Shown here: piece by piece, positions 15,853 through 25,592 of the stretch | How positions within the stretch are numbered: position 1 is the first letter of the stretch | Layout: the number at the start of each line of letters is the position of its first letter | Source of the DNA: Bacteroidia bacterium | GTDB lineage: Bacteria > Bacteroidota > Bacteroidia > Bacteroidales > Paludibacteraceae | DNA length: 50,157 nucleotides | Reading direction: 5' to 3' | NCBI GenBank assembly: GCA_009929445.1 | Contig: SAAL01000012.1 | Span: 1 to 50,157, forward strand | The notes under the pieces: generated by a model | The model's database searches: none | What the model was told of the DNA's origin: nothing | What the model saw: the letters and a program-made list of their open reading frames with translations, nothing else | Made by a program: the position numbers and the translations under genes

Positions 15853-18471
15853 TTATTTCAATTTTAACACAATGCTATTCCCATTATATTTCACTTCCTT
15901 ATCAAACTTTACCGCTGAATCATAGCCCGCAGGTTTGTTTTTATTGATCAGAACAATGTTGAACTTACGTTCAGTAAGCATTCCGGTGAATGAGCCTTTG
16001 CGTTCGCCAATGGTCAGTGTCTTCTTTGCATCGTCCCACACCAGTTCGATGTTCGAGTATGCCCCTTTCTCGTAATTATAATTATCGCCTTCGTCCTCGT
16101 AGAGCGTGAAGGAGCCGTTTGCCCCTTCGTAAACTCGAATTTCGAGGTTGTCCCACTTTTTTTCGGAGGCATACTGAACTGCGGCTCCGATAGGAAGAAT
16201 TGTTCCGGCTTTAACAAACACTGGTATTTTGTCCAATGGTGCATCAGCTTTTATGGTTTGGCCGCCTTTGTAGCTTGTTCCTGTATAGAAATCGTACCAA
16301 GTGGAGGCTTTAGGCAGATAAACATTCTGTTGTGTAATGCCAGCTTCGGTTATGGGTGTTACCAATAGTGATTTACCAAACATGAACTGGTATTGCTGGT
16401 TTATGGCTTCTGTATCGCCGTTGAAATCCATAATCATAGGCCGCATTATGGTTGAACTGTTTGTTGTAACCTGCCAGGCTTCGGAGTATATGTAGGGTAG
16501 CAGACTGTATCTTACATTCAGCATTTTACGCATATTATCTTCTACCTTTTGGCCGTATTTCCAGGGTTCTGTTTCAGTCATGTATCCGTGAATGCGGAAA
16601 ATAGGGCTGAAAGCACCCCATTGGAACCAACGGGTTAATATTTCGTGGAACTTTTCGTCGGTATATTGTGTGCGACCGGGGCGGAAGAAGCCACCTATGT
16701 CGGTTGTCCAATAGGGCAGGCCGGTAATGGTAAAGTTTAACCCGGCTACAATTTGTCGACGATAGGTATCCCAGTCCCAGCCTATATCGCCCGACCAGTT
16801 AATGATTCCATACCTTTGCTGGCCTGGGAATGCTGAGCGGGTAAGGATACAAACGCGTTTATCATCGCTTGTTTCGCGTTGTCCTTCGTAAACGGCTTTG
16901 CTTACCATGAGCGGATAAGTGAGGCGGTAGAAGTCACCTGGACCTGCATACGTTTTTTCGCCTTTCAGCGCGTCATTTTCGGGCTCTACGGCATCCATCC
17001 ACCACGAATCCACACCATTTGAAAACATGTTTCGGTTCAGTGTATTCCAGTAATCCTTGCGTGTTGCAGGGTTAAAGTAATCGAGCCACTTGGATTCCCC
17101 AATAAATCTTTTATTAGCCACATACTCTTTGCCTATGGTTGAGCTTTTATCGGGGTTCGACCATATGGATATGTTGAAATGCGCATTCAGATCGTGCAAT
17201 TCTTTAATGAAGCCAGCCGGATTCCTGTAATTCACGGTATCAAAAACCGGAACGCCCCAGCCCATATTGCCCCAGTATTGCCAGTCCTGCACAATCACAT
17301 CCATGGGAAGGTTTCTTTTGCGAAATTCCTTTACGGTTTCCACCAATTGCTTGCCCGAAGAATACCGCTCGCGGCATTGCCAGAACCCATAAGCCCATTG
17401 TGGAAACATGGGGGCATTGCCCGATATGTTACGGTACGAAGCAATTACTTCGTCGGCTGAAGGGCCATAAAATACTACATAATCCAAATTTTTTGCAACA
17501 GGTGAGCGGAATATGGTTGCATTTTCCTTAAGCTTCCACGATAATTTTGGCGTATTGTCCGATTTGCACAATACCTGAACATTGTGCTCTCCGGCTTTTA
17601 GATTTACAAGTGCACCTGCAGTAGGAGGTAACCACATGTTGCTTTGATCTACGCAAGGTTTTCCATCAATAACAACGAGGTGACGATTACCCATTCCTCC
17701 AAGATCCAGGAAAATTGAATACTCGCCATTTGCTGGAATGTTGAACTTTCCTGTATACAGCGATTGGTTTTGCGATACTTTTTGTGTACCTGCGGTGGTC
17801 GTTACTTCAGCCATCTGGTTATTGCCCGATGCAGATTGCTCCTGCTTTTCGAGATTAATATAATTGTCAGCCGGATTAAAATCGGTTAATCCATATTGAT
17901 GCCACAGCAAACCATATCCCTGATCGGAGTAGATGAACGGTATAGCAATTTGTGAGTTTACCTGCGTGAGCCTGCGTGTTACGCCTTTAAGGTTATAATG
18001 CCCGTCCTGGAACTGGCCCAGCCCGAAGATGTATTCATCGGCAGGCGATTCGAAGCTTTGCTCTGCCTCATAGCAAGGCTCGCCCATGATGGTGGCGGCT
18101 GCGAGCTTTCGCGAACCGGTTTTCTCGCGTAAAAAGACTTTTCCGGAGCTATTGGCATACGAAAGGCTTCCGGTTTGTTTATCGATAATTACTGTAATCT
18201 TCTTGCTCTTTATTTCGAGTTGCGATGCGGCATCCACCACTTTAAATCCGGGAGTTTGGGCTTTGGTAGTGAACACGAGTTCCTGCAAAGGGGTTTCGGT
18301 ATCTTTCGAAAATTTAACCCTTACAGAATTATCCGTAAGTGGAAAAACGTCAAGGGTTCCATCGGTCAATGCAATGCTAACCCCTTCCTTTGTTTGTATA
18401 AAGCTTATAAAAGTCTGTGCCGTACAAAGTATCGGGAAAAGGCTGAGTAGTAGCAGGTATGTGTGTTTCAT
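15853..18471 (-). CDS. Secreted GH31 alpha-xylosidase/alpha-glucosidase with inserted PA14 domain
   Basis: An 872-aa enzyme with a signal peptide (KHTYLLLLSLFPILCTAQT). The N-terminal beta-sandwich is interrupted by a PA14-like domain at about residues 225-330 (YTGKFNIPANGEYSIFLDL), an arrangement known from xyloglucan-type GH31 alpha-xylosidases such as those of Cellvibrio and Bacteroides ovatus. The catalytic barrel carries the nucleophile D493 in SWWMDAVEPE and the acid/base Asp in WSGDIGWDWDT. C-terminal beta domains complete the fold. It sits 87 bp behind the GH67 gene and 111 bp ahead of GH27. Alpha-xylosidase is favoured over alpha-glucosidase because of the PA14 insert and its neighbours, but specificity is not proven. 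Confidence 0.88.
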   Translation of the reverse strand: MKHTYLLLLSLFPILCTAQTFISFIQTKEGVSIALTDGTLDVFPLTDNSVRVKFSKDTETPLQELVFTTKAQTPGFKVVDAASQLEIKSKKITVIIDKQTGSLSYANSSGKVFLREKTGSRKLAAATIMGEPCYEAEQSFESPADEYIFGLGQFQDGHYNLKGVTRRLTQVNSQIAIPFIYSDQGYGLLWHQYGLTDFNPADNYINLEKQEQSASGNNQMAEVTTTAGTQKVSQNQSLYTGKFNIPANGEYSIFLDLGGMGNRHLVVIDGKPCVDQSNMWLPPTAGALVNLKAGEHNVQVLCKSDNTPKLSWKLKENATIFRSPVAKNLDYVVFYGPSADEVIASYRNISGNAPMFPQWAYGFWQCRERYSSGKQLVETVKEFRKRNLPMDVIVQDWQYWGNMGWGVPVFDTVNYRNPAGFIKELHDLNAHFNISIWSNPDKSSTIGKEYVANKRFIGESKWLDYFNPATRKDYWNTLNRNMFSNGVDSWWMDAVEPENDALKGEKTYAGPGDFYRLTYPLMVSKAVYEGQRETSDDKRVCILTRSAFPGQQRYGIINWSGDIGWDWDTYRRQIVAGLNFTITGLPYWTTDIGGFFRPGRTQYTDEKFHEILTRWFQWGAFSPIFRIHGYMTETEPWKYGQKVEDNMRKMLNVRYSLLPYIYSEAWQVTTNSSTIMRPMIMDFNGDTEAINQQYQFMFGKSLLVTPITEAGITQQNVYLPKASTWYDFYTGTSYKGGQTIKADAPLDKIPVFVKAGTILPIGAAVQYASEKKWDNLEIRVYEGANGSFTLYEDEGDNYNYEKGAYSNIELVWDDAKKTLTIGERKGSFTGMLTERKFNIVLINKNKPAGYDSAVKFDKEVKYNGNSIVLKLK

Positions 18472-18511
18472 TTCGTGCTTTTACAAAGGTGTATCGTATG
18501 TTTAAAGAGGA

Positions 18512-18534
18512 GGCACGCGTTACAAACGCGCGCC
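18512..18534. repeat. REP-like palindrome between GH67 and GH31
   Basis: GGCACGCGTT (18512-18521) pairs with AACGCGCGCC (18525-18534) around a 3-nt loop with one mismatch. A related palindrome occurs at 20667, and both are followed by CCAGCT. It is the kind of short GC-rich intergenic palindrome that stabilises or insulates transcripts in operons. Confidence 0.6.
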
Positions 18535-18558
18535 AGCTTGAGCTAAGATTAAAGTGCC

Positions 18559-20601
18559 TTATGGCCGGTCTTTCGTGAAATTTTTAATGATGTAATCCAA
18601 ATCGTACACCGGTCGGGCGATGTCATACGGAATAGGCATTTTGCTGAATTGCTGGAAATACAGCAAACAGCCATCCTTCCAAATTTGGGTGTTTCCAGAT
18701 TGATTGCGAAGCCTGCGTTGCACGGCGGCAAAACGGTCGGCATCCACATACGGCTCAACCTGATCCCACACTTTCTGGAACTGGCGGACCTGCTTTTGAC
18801 CCATGTCGTAGCGGTAGCAGATTTCGTCCCATAAAGTGCGCCCGTTTTTCAGTTTATAAGTCCACGGCACGTGATGGAACCAAAGCAAATAGACTTCCGG
18901 ACAGGTTGTAACATCGCTAAACTGCGAGCTAAGCGGTTCGTGATACTGACTTACAGCATTCGAGCCAGTTTGAGTCCGGTCAAATCCAACCCCTTTCGAA
19001 TCAGCCTGATGATAATAAGGCGGTGTCCAGTCTTTCCGAACGCCTTCGGGTCCCCACCAGGGGCCTGGTCCGTAGTGGTCCTGAGGTGCAAAAATGTGGT
19101 GAAAACCAAGCGGCATCATATAGTTAACAGCGGCTTCGTGACTTTCAAGCATCATCTGTTTTACAGGCGAAAGAAAACATACGTTCCACTCAATCGAAGC
19201 CTGAGTTTTGCCAAAAGTAAGTTTTAGCCATTCGTCAGCAATTTTTTCGCTGGTCAATTGATCGTTCCATGCCAATTTGCCAAAAGCGAACCAGTTGGCC
19301 TGAGCAAAATCGTGTCCGCACCAGTTGGCGTCCAGTCCAATATTGGCGACGCCGGCAATCGCGGTATGTTTCTGAGGGAAAATGCTACCATCGGTTACCC
19401 GGGCAACGGTACTTCCTACTCCTTCCTGATATGTTTCGCTTTTCAGGCATTCTTCCCACATGGGCGCCAAATACACCAAATGAATGGAATGACCCAGATA
19501 TTCCTGCGTAATTTGCAGTTCAGGCATTACTGAGGTCTTTTTCATGGCACCAAAAAGCGGGTTGAACGGTTCACGCGGCTGAAAATCGATGGGCCCGTTT
19601 TTCACCTGAATAATCACATTGTCGCGGAACTGACCGTCGAGCGGCATAAATTCCTTGTAAGCCTGAGCCGCGCGGTCCTTGCTGTTTGCTTCGTAAACAA
19701 AAGCCCGCCACATCACGATACCGCCGTAAGGTTTGAAGGCATCGGCCAGCATGTTGGCGCCGTCGGCGTGGGTACGGCCAAAATCCTGCGGACCAGGCTG
19801 CCCTTCGCTGTTGGCTTTTACCAAAAAACCGCCAAAATCAGGAATCAGTGCGTAAATCTCTTTTATTTTGTTATTCCACCACTGGATAACTTCCGGATTT
19901 AGAGGATCGGAAGTTTTCAACCCACCAATTAACTGTGGCGACGAAAATTTGATCGATAAATAGGTTTTAATGCCATACGGACGCAATACTTCGGCAATCG
20001 CCTTCGATTTTTACAGACACTCGGTCGTTAGCATCAATTGGGAGGCATTCACATTGTTCAGCACAGCGCCGTTGATTCCGATCGACGCATTGGCGCGGGC
20101 ATATTCTTTCCACAGCGTTCTGTCTTTTTCGGTTACAGCAAACCCTTTGGCTTCATCGTGCCAAAATATGGATTGGCCTGCATATCCGCGTTCGATGGAG
20201 CCATCAAGGTTATCCCAGTGGTTCAACACGCGGCGCTCGTACGATGGATTGCTTATTTCCGACGAAATCGCCTGTCCGGTTTGCTGACGGCGCAACAATT
20301 CGTAAGCGCCATACAAAATACCCAGTTCGGTATTGGCCTGCACTTCATTTTCGGAAAGCTTAAAACCATCGCCTTTAATCGCTTTATCTTTTGTGATGGT
20401 CAGCGCGATTTTTGCGCCGTTCTTTCCCTGCCAGCCTTGTTCCAGTTCCTCTTTGGCGATGGCAAGGGTTGGAGAAGTTTTTGCACAGACAACACTCACC
20501 GTTCCTGTGCTTTTGGCGCGAAGCCAGAGGTTGTGACCATCTTCGGCATGACTATTAAAAGCCACCAGCAGTAACATTAAAAAAATCAAACGGATTTTCA
20601 T
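18559..20601 (-). pseudogene. GH67 alpha-glucuronidase interrupted by one in-frame TAA
   Basis: The reading frame from MKIRLIFLMLLLVAFNSHAE (signal peptide) to the end at 18559 is continuous (680 codons, a normal GH67 length) except for TAA at 20011-20013, codon 197. The flanking peptides NASQLMLTTECL and KSKAIAEVLRPYGIK join exactly in the same frame where GH67 enzymes read LTxEYLxKVxxIADVxRPYGI, so the simplest change is CAA to TAA. Downstream parts keep family segments such as DGANMLADAFKPYGGIVMWR and NWCGHDFAQANWFAFGKLAWN. The intact enzyme would remove 4-O-methylglucuronic acid from the non-reducing end of xylo-oligosaccharides. It could be a recent nonsense mutation, a sequencing error or, less likely, readthrough. 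Confidence 0.85.
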
Positions 20602-20666
20602 ATCTAAAATGATTTGTAATTAATTCTCTTTAAACCGGTACTTTTTATCACCTGTTTTTACTTCAA

Positions 20667-20687
20667 GGCACGCGTCACCAACGTGCC
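20667..20687. repeat. REP-like palindrome between GH43 and GH67
   Basis: GGCACG (20667-20672) pairs with CGTGCC (20682-20687), with partial pairing inside the arms. Sequence and the trailing CCAGCT resemble the palindrome at 18512, so the two look like copies of one dispersed element placed in successive gaps of the GH operon. Confidence 0.55.
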
Positions 20688-20697
20688 AGCTCAGGTG

Positions 20698-22071
20698 CTA
20701 CTTCCCAAATTTCCACCAATCGAAATTGAACAAGTTGCCTTCGCCACCTTTGAAAACGAAATACACATCGTGAATGCCGGTTGCCTTTTCCAGTTTGCAC
20801 GACAGCGTTTTCCAACTCTGCTCACCGCCGGTTGCCGAAACATTCAGGGTTCCGAGTAATTGTCCCTCTTTACCGTCGATGCGGATTTCGATTGTTTCTC
20901 CTGAAGTTGCTGATGCAACGCTGCCTTCGAACGATTTGGCGCCTTTGCCCAAATCGACACTGCGCACTTTGATGTAGTCGCCGTTGGTGATTTTGGTGAC
21001 ATAAACGCCATTCTGGCTGTTACCCGAAGTTTTCAAGCCTTCGCTCCAGGCAATGGTCTCAGCTTCAACTCTTTTATATGGATCCAAATTCGCCACACTT
21101 TTGATTACGCCTTCTTTGGTTGCAGGAATAACAGGGATGCTACCATCGGCATTGTACGCAAATTGTTCGACACTTACAGAACGTTTAAAGCCCTGCCCTT
21201 TCGACAACGACTGGTCGTGATAGAAGACGTACGAATTTCCCTTGAAGTCGATAATTCCGGAGTGATTGGTAAAAGCCAGATGATCGGCGCGTTTCATGAT
21301 GTGCCCTTTGTAAGTCCATGGGCCTTCGGGAGAATTGGATGTAGAATATGAGATGTATTCCGGGATGCCTTCAGCAGCATAAACCATGTAATACAAGCTG
21401 TTTCGTTTGTAAAACCATGGTCCTTCCGTATAAGTTGGCCCGGGTTTGCCATCGCGCCCGGCTTTCGACCCAAAAGATTCGGTGGTCATATCGATGGACA
21501 CAATTCCTATGTCGCCAATAGTTTTGTCGTACGAAACCATGTCCTTGTTCAATTTGACGAACCACAATTTGGGGTTTCCCCAGTACAAATAAGCCTGGCC
21601 ATTGTCGTCTATCGAAACCGTTGGGTCGATATCCTGCCAAATATGGTCGCTGTCTATCAAACGTTTTCCGATTGGATCGGTGAATGGTCCGGTTGGAGCG
21701 TCGGAAACCAACACTGCAATTCCTTCGCCATGTATCGGCACATAAAGATAAAACTTGCCGTTACGTTCGATGCACTGAGGCGCCCAGGCACCATTGTCCT
21801 TGTTCATCCATTTGAAACTTTTAAGCGAAGCCACCGCGCCGTGGTCGGTCCAGTTCACCATGTCTTTCGACGAATAGCAACGCGTGTCGTACATGGTAAA
21901 GAAGTTGTTCACCGTTGAATCTTCGTCGTGCGATGTATATAAATACACTGTTCCGTCGTAAACCATCGGAGCAGGGTCAGCTGTGAAATAGGTCTGGATT
22001 ATCGGGTTTTGAGCGTTTAAGGCAAACAACGTTGCAAACAGACTACAAGCGATTGTGAATTTTTTGTACAT
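20698..22071 (-). CDS. Secreted GH43 glycosidase with C-terminal CBM6-like domain
   Basis: A 457-aa enzyme starting at ATG 22069-22071 (signal peptide YKKFTIACSLFATLFALNAQ); the frame extends upstream but only into the preceding gene's end. The five-bladed propeller shows the catalytic base D32 in FTADPAPMVYDG, the pKa-modulating Asp in DIDPTVSIDDNGQ and the acid Glu in YTEGPWFYKR. From about residue 330 a CBM6-like beta-sandwich follows (YKRVEAETIAWSEG to FNFDWWKFGK). The family holds beta-xylosidases and alpha-L-arabinofuranosidases, and this domain pairing is common among enzymes acting on arabinoxylan fragments. It lies 37 bp behind a paralogue, pointing to a tandem duplication. Confidence 0.9.
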   Translation of the reverse strand: MYKKFTIACSLFATLFALNAQNPIIQTYFTADPAPMVYDGTVYLYTSHDEDSTVNNFFTMYDTRCYSSKDMVNWTDHGAVASLKSFKWMNKDNGAWAPQCIERNGKFYLYVPIHGEGIAVLVSDAPTGPFTDPIGKRLIDSDHIWQDIDPTVSIDDNGQAYLYWGNPKLWFVKLNKDMVSYDKTIGDIGIVSIDMTTESFGSKAGRDGKPGPTYTEGPWFYKRNSLYYMVYAAEGIPEYISYSTSNSPEGPWTYKGHIMKRADHLAFTNHSGIIDFKGNSYVFYHDQSLSKGQGFKRSVSVEQFAYNADGSIPVIPATKEGVIKSVANLDPYKRVEAETIAWSEGLKTSGNSQNGVYVTKITNGDYIKVRSVDLGKGAKSFEGSVASATSGETIEIRIDGKEGQLLGTLNVSATGGEQSWKTLSCKLEKATGIHDVYFVFKGGEGNLFNFDWWKFGK

Positions 22072-22108
22072 AGTTATATTGTTTATTATTATACTTAGTA
22101 ATAAGTTA

Positions 22109-23461
22109 TCATTTAGCGTTAAACATCCACCAGTCGAAATTGAACAGGTCTTTTTCACCCCTGAAAACAAAGTAGACGTCATGTATTCCTTTGATGTTTT
22201 TTACCGGTGTGCTTATTGTTTTCCAAAGATCTCCTTCGGCTGATGTGTTTATATTGACTGTTCCGATTAGGGGGCCGTCTTTCTTGTCGGTTCGGATTTC
22301 AATTTTGCCGCCAAACAGCGAGGATACATTTACGTCTACCGACGATGCACCCTTCGAAAAGTCAACACCCTTTACCATAATGTAGTCGCCATGATGGATG
22401 GATGTAACAAACAGTCTGTCTGCTATCTTTTTACCTTTATCCCAGGATACATTGCGCTCCCATTCTGTTGCGAATTCAGTTTTTACACCTTCGCTCCATG
22501 CCATAGTCTCGGCTTCTACCCGTTTGTATGGATTTAAACTACCAAGTTGTTTTACACCGCTGTTTGTCCAAAATGGCAGCTTTTGAATGGTGCCATCTGC
22601 ATTGTAAATAAGCGTTTCAAGGCAAATAGAGCGGCGTTCATAATGCTTTGCCATGGTTTGTTTCAGAATGGCGTAATTAAAGCCGAATACGTACGAGTTT
22701 CCTTTATAGTCGATGATTCCGGGGTGGTTACCGTTTGATCGTTTGTCGCCATCCATGATGTTCCCTTTATATTCCCAGGGACCTGTTGGTGAATTGCTCA
22801 TGGCATAACCAATCCCTTCGGGGCAGCAGGTGGAGGCGTAGGAGAGGTAGTAATGTCCGTTGCGTTTCCAAACCCACGGTCCTTCCTGATAATTGGCAGG
22901 TTTGGTTGGCTCCTTAACTATCCCGCCTGAATAGGAAACCATATCCTCATTCAGCTTTACGTAATACAAATCGGGATTACCCCAGTAGAGATAAGCCTGA
23001 CCGTCGTCGTCAATCAGTACCGTTGGGTCAATGTCCTGCACCCCATTCTTAATGAGAGGCTTGCCAATAGGGTCTTTGAAAGGCCCGTACGGACTGTCGG
23101 ATACCAATACTCCGATTCCAATGCCGTTTGGCATTGGGCAATACAGATAAAACTTATTGTTTCGCCTTACGCATTGCGGAGCCCAGGCACCATTGTCGTA
23201 AGGTACCCACCTGAAGTCCTTCAGCGATGCTATCACGCCGTGTTCGGTCCAGTTTACCATGTCGGTAGACGTGTACAAAAGCCAGTCCTGCATTTTAAAG
23301 CCGAAGGCATCGTCTTCATCATGGCTGGTGTAAAGAAAAACCGTGTCGTTATAAACGAGCGGAGCGGGGTCGGCAGTGTATTTGGTTTGTATAATGGGGT
23401 TTTGGCCAGAACAAACCAATGGTAACAGAAAGCTAGCAATCAATATATGAATAATTTTCAT
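22109..23461 (-). CDS. Secreted GH43 glycosidase with C-terminal CBM6-like domain (paralogue)
   Basis: A 450-aa enzyme; start chosen at ATG 23459-23461 (signal peptide KIIHILIASFLLPLVCSG). Base D31 in YTADPAPLVYND, Asp in DIDPTVLIDDDGQAYLYWG and acid Glu in YQEGPWVWKRNG are all present. The CBM6-like domain (YKRVEAETMAWSEGVKTE to NFDWWMFNAK) closely parallels that of the next gene. It is the first gene of the GH cluster in transcription order, yet directly upstream there is only the methylase remnant and no SusC/SusD pair or sensor. The cluster therefore looks cut off or is driven by a weak local promoter not recognised here. Confidence 0.9.
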   Translation of the reverse strand: MKIIHILIASFLLPLVCSGQNPIIQTKYTADPAPLVYNDTVFLYTSHDEDDAFGFKMQDWLLYTSTDMVNWTEHGVIASLKDFRWVPYDNGAWAPQCVRRNNKFYLYCPMPNGIGIGVLVSDSPYGPFKDPIGKPLIKNGVQDIDPTVLIDDDGQAYLYWGNPDLYYVKLNEDMVSYSGGIVKEPTKPANYQEGPWVWKRNGHYYLSYASTCCPEGIGYAMSNSPTGPWEYKGNIMDGDKRSNGNHPGIIDYKGNSYVFGFNYAILKQTMAKHYERRSICLETLIYNADGTIQKLPFWTNSGVKQLGSLNPYKRVEAETMAWSEGVKTEFATEWERNVSWDKGKKIADRLFVTSIHHGDYIMVKGVDFSKGASSVDVNVSSLFGGKIEIRTDKKDGPLIGTVNINTSAEGDLWKTISTPVKNIKGIHDVYFVFRGEKDLFNFDWWMFNAK

Positions 23462-23563
23462 TTTTCTTCGGTTTTTAGTGTATTCCAACAATCCGGTAAG
23501 TAATCGCAGAGCTGCTCCTGCAGTCGGTTTTGTGGTCGACGCCCACTTTGAGTTTAAACTTGG

Positions 23564-23800
23564 TTACCTTCTCAGTACCTCAGCTAAGAAATTACCATTA
23601 CTGCAAGCAGGTTCCGGGAAACGGGAGTCAATCCGTTCTGTTTCATGCTTAACTGAGTCGGGCATAGCATTTACTTCACGTTCATTGGTAAAAAACTTCT
23701 CCGCGATCTGCTTCACTCTTTTTATACTTTACCTGTTTGTCGGTGTTGTCTTTTTCTATCAGGTTGTTCGTTGTATTAAGATTAATTAATTTTTCATTTA
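23564..23800 (-). pseudogene. Remnant of an N-6 DNA methylase (R-M methyltransferase) gene
   Basis: Two overlapping minus-strand frames together read like the N-terminus of a restriction-linked adenine methylase: first DKQVKYKKSEADRGEVF, then, after a +1 shift in the T6 run at 23690-23695, TNEREVNAMPDSVKHETERI and DSRFPEPACSNGNFLAEVLRR, ending at TAA 23564. EPACxNGNFL is SAM-binding motif I (normally EPACGNGNFL). Everything after it is missing, replaced by unrelated sequence running up to the GH43 start. This is a decayed fragment, so the spot has hosted another R-M system before. Confidence 0.7.
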
Positions 23801-24101
23801 GGGGTTTATCCCGGGGAGGGATTAGCATGTCATTCCTGTATACCCGTTACTCTAATCCACATAAAAACAGGCACAGCCTTTCAGCAATGCCCGACAAATA
23901 TAAGCAAAATTATGATACAAAAAATGAATTAATTTATTTAAAATACACGCACTTTATATTACCGGAACTCTCCAAAGCAGATAGAGATAAAATAATCTCA
24001 AGCTCATTCAGGTTTGGATAATCTACTGTACCCGCTGGCTTTATTTAAATCACCGGGAGCGTTTCTATCCTTTTTTTCGGCGCATCTTATTTTGCCCCGT
24101 A
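23801..24101. other. Gene-free spacer before the cas2 end of the CRISPR locus
   Basis: A short plus-strand frame ends at 24021 (KYTHFILPELSKADRDKIIS), but it has no recognisable domain or start context and is probably chance. Nothing else is seen except the conserved TCGGCTCTGCGTACG word that begins at 24102. Confidence 0.5.
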
Positions 24102-24116
24102 TCGGCTCTGCGTACG

Positions 24117-24163
24117 AAAAACCCTCGTATTAATCTGATGTTCAGAAAGATATGAGGGTTTTT
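24117..24163 (+). terminator. Terminator-like hairpin with A- and T-runs
   Basis: AAAAACCCTCGTAT (24117-24130) pairs with ATATGAGGGTTTTT (24150-24163), one G-T wobble, 19-nt loop. It works in both directions and probably ends the cas transcript on the minus strand. It is preceded by TCGGCTCTGCGTACG (24102-24116), as at 13492. Confidence 0.65.
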
Positions 24164-24182
24164 GTTTTATCTGCTGGTAAAT

Positions 24183-24201
24183 TAAACTTTTGAAAAGTTT
24201 A
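24183..24201. repeat. Palindrome downstream of cas2
   Basis: TAAACTTTTGAAAAGTTTA is a perfect 19-nt palindrome, 38 bp behind the cas2 stop. It resembles the core of the CTTTTCCAA/TTGGAAAAG palindromes found in the other gaps of this locus. Confidence 0.6.
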
Positions 24202-24238
24202 TTCGCGGTGGTTCGGTATATTATAAAGTAACCTGTAT

Positions 24239-24586
<348 letters not shown>

Positions 24587-24624
24587 TTACCTTTTCCAAA
24601 GTATTGAAATTTTGGAAAAGGTAA
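24587..24624. repeat. REP-like palindrome between cas1 and cas2
   Basis: TTACCTTTTCCAAA (24587-24600) and TTTGGAAAAGGTAA (24611-24624) are perfect 14-bp arms around 10 nt, filling most of the 61-bp gap. Confidence 0.85.
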
Positions 24625-24632
24625 TAGATCTA

Positions 24633-25568
24633 TTACAAGAATTCCGGATAGGAAATTTTGCGTATCTCGCCCAGATAACATTTCGCCAAACTGGCTGTTG
24701 TTATTCCGGAGGCTACCAAAAGCGGACTGCGTTGTCCGTTGATTTTCACATCCAATACAGGAATGTTTAATAAAGCTGATTTTACGTTTTTATTCAATTC
24801 AATTTTATCAGGATTATTACCGCTTTCCATTTCTTCCTGAACCAATTCTACCACTAATTTATCTACAAACGGACGGTAAGGCTCCATAATGTCGTCGGCC
24901 AAACAATAGGCATTGTATCGGTTGTGATGATGAATGCCCAAAGTAGGGAGCAAACCGCTTCCAACCAACGACCGTGCCACAATAGCCCGAAGTATAGCAT
25001 AGCCGTAATTCAATAAATTATTGGGCGGAACGCCTTCGCGTCCACGACGAAAATCAGGAATAAAAGGAAACATATTCGCCCAATAATATGCGGCTGCCCG
25101 GGCTTCCAGATTGTCGCTGTCGCCACTTTTTACATCGTCGGCCCAGGCAAGCATGTTTTTTACTACTTCGCCACGCATGTTTTTGAGTACCCATGCCTGA
25201 TTACTGATTTTTGCCTGAATGGTTTGTTGCCAGAGTTGTTTCTGGAGTGGGAGCGAGGCATCAATCTGAGCCTGAAAGCGTTCACTTTGCACGGTGTTTC
25301 CACTCAGCGGAAGGAGCAATCCTACAGGCATTCGGCTGCTATCGCAGGTAATAACTGCCGAATTGTTGGCCAGTAAAGCTTCTAAGAGTCCGTGTGTGAT
25401 GGTAATTTGTTTGTGATCGAGCACTACCACGCCAATATCTTCTATCGGAAAGGTGTTGTTTCCCGTTCGGTCGTCCATGCCATTGGCATCGGGCAAATGA
25501 ATCACTAATTGCGCATTCCGAAGGCTTAGATAAGCCGGATTTCCGAAATAAAGCGTGCGTTTAATCAT
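24633..25568 (-). CDS. cas1: CRISPR-associated integrase Cas1 (type II)
   Basis: A 311-aa Cas1; the start at 25566-25568 (MIKRTLYFGNPAYLSLRNAQ) matches type II Cas1 proteins. The upstream open stretch runs through a palindrome and is not coding. Metal-binding residues are visible: Glu in NLEARAAAYYW, His in LGIHHHNRYNAYC and Asp in LADDIMEPYRPF. It joins prespacers to the array together with Cas2. Unusually for II-C, it is separated from cas9 by three non-cas genes. Its upstream gap holds a palindrome and an extra half copy. Confidence 0.95.
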   Translation of the reverse strand: MIKRTLYFGNPAYLSLRNAQLVIHLPDANGMDDRTGNNTFPIEDIGVVVLDHKQITITHGLLEALLANNSAVITCDSSRMPVGLLLPLSGNTVQSERFQAQIDASLPLQKQLWQQTIQAKISNQAWVLKNMRGEVVKNMLAWADDVKSGDSDNLEARAAAYYWANMFPFIPDFRRGREGVPPNNLLNYGYAILRAIVARSLVGSGLLPTLGIHHHNRYNAYCLADDIMEPYRPFVDKLVVELVQEEMESGNNPDKIELNKNVKSALLNIPVLDVKINGQRSPLLVASGITTASLAKCYLGEIRKISYPEFL

Positions 25569-25592
25569 GGCGTTAGTTGTTTTCTTGTTTTT

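Noticed and set aside
20011-20601. A separate 196-aa secreted protein gene
   Set aside because: Its sequence is the N-terminal third of GH67 and continues in the same frame after one TAA, so it is part of the interrupted gene.
23737-24021. Plus-strand 94-codon open frame in the gap before cas2
   Set aside because: It overlaps the methylase remnant and the palindromic gap, has no promoter or domain, and its N-terminal part is low-quality sequence.
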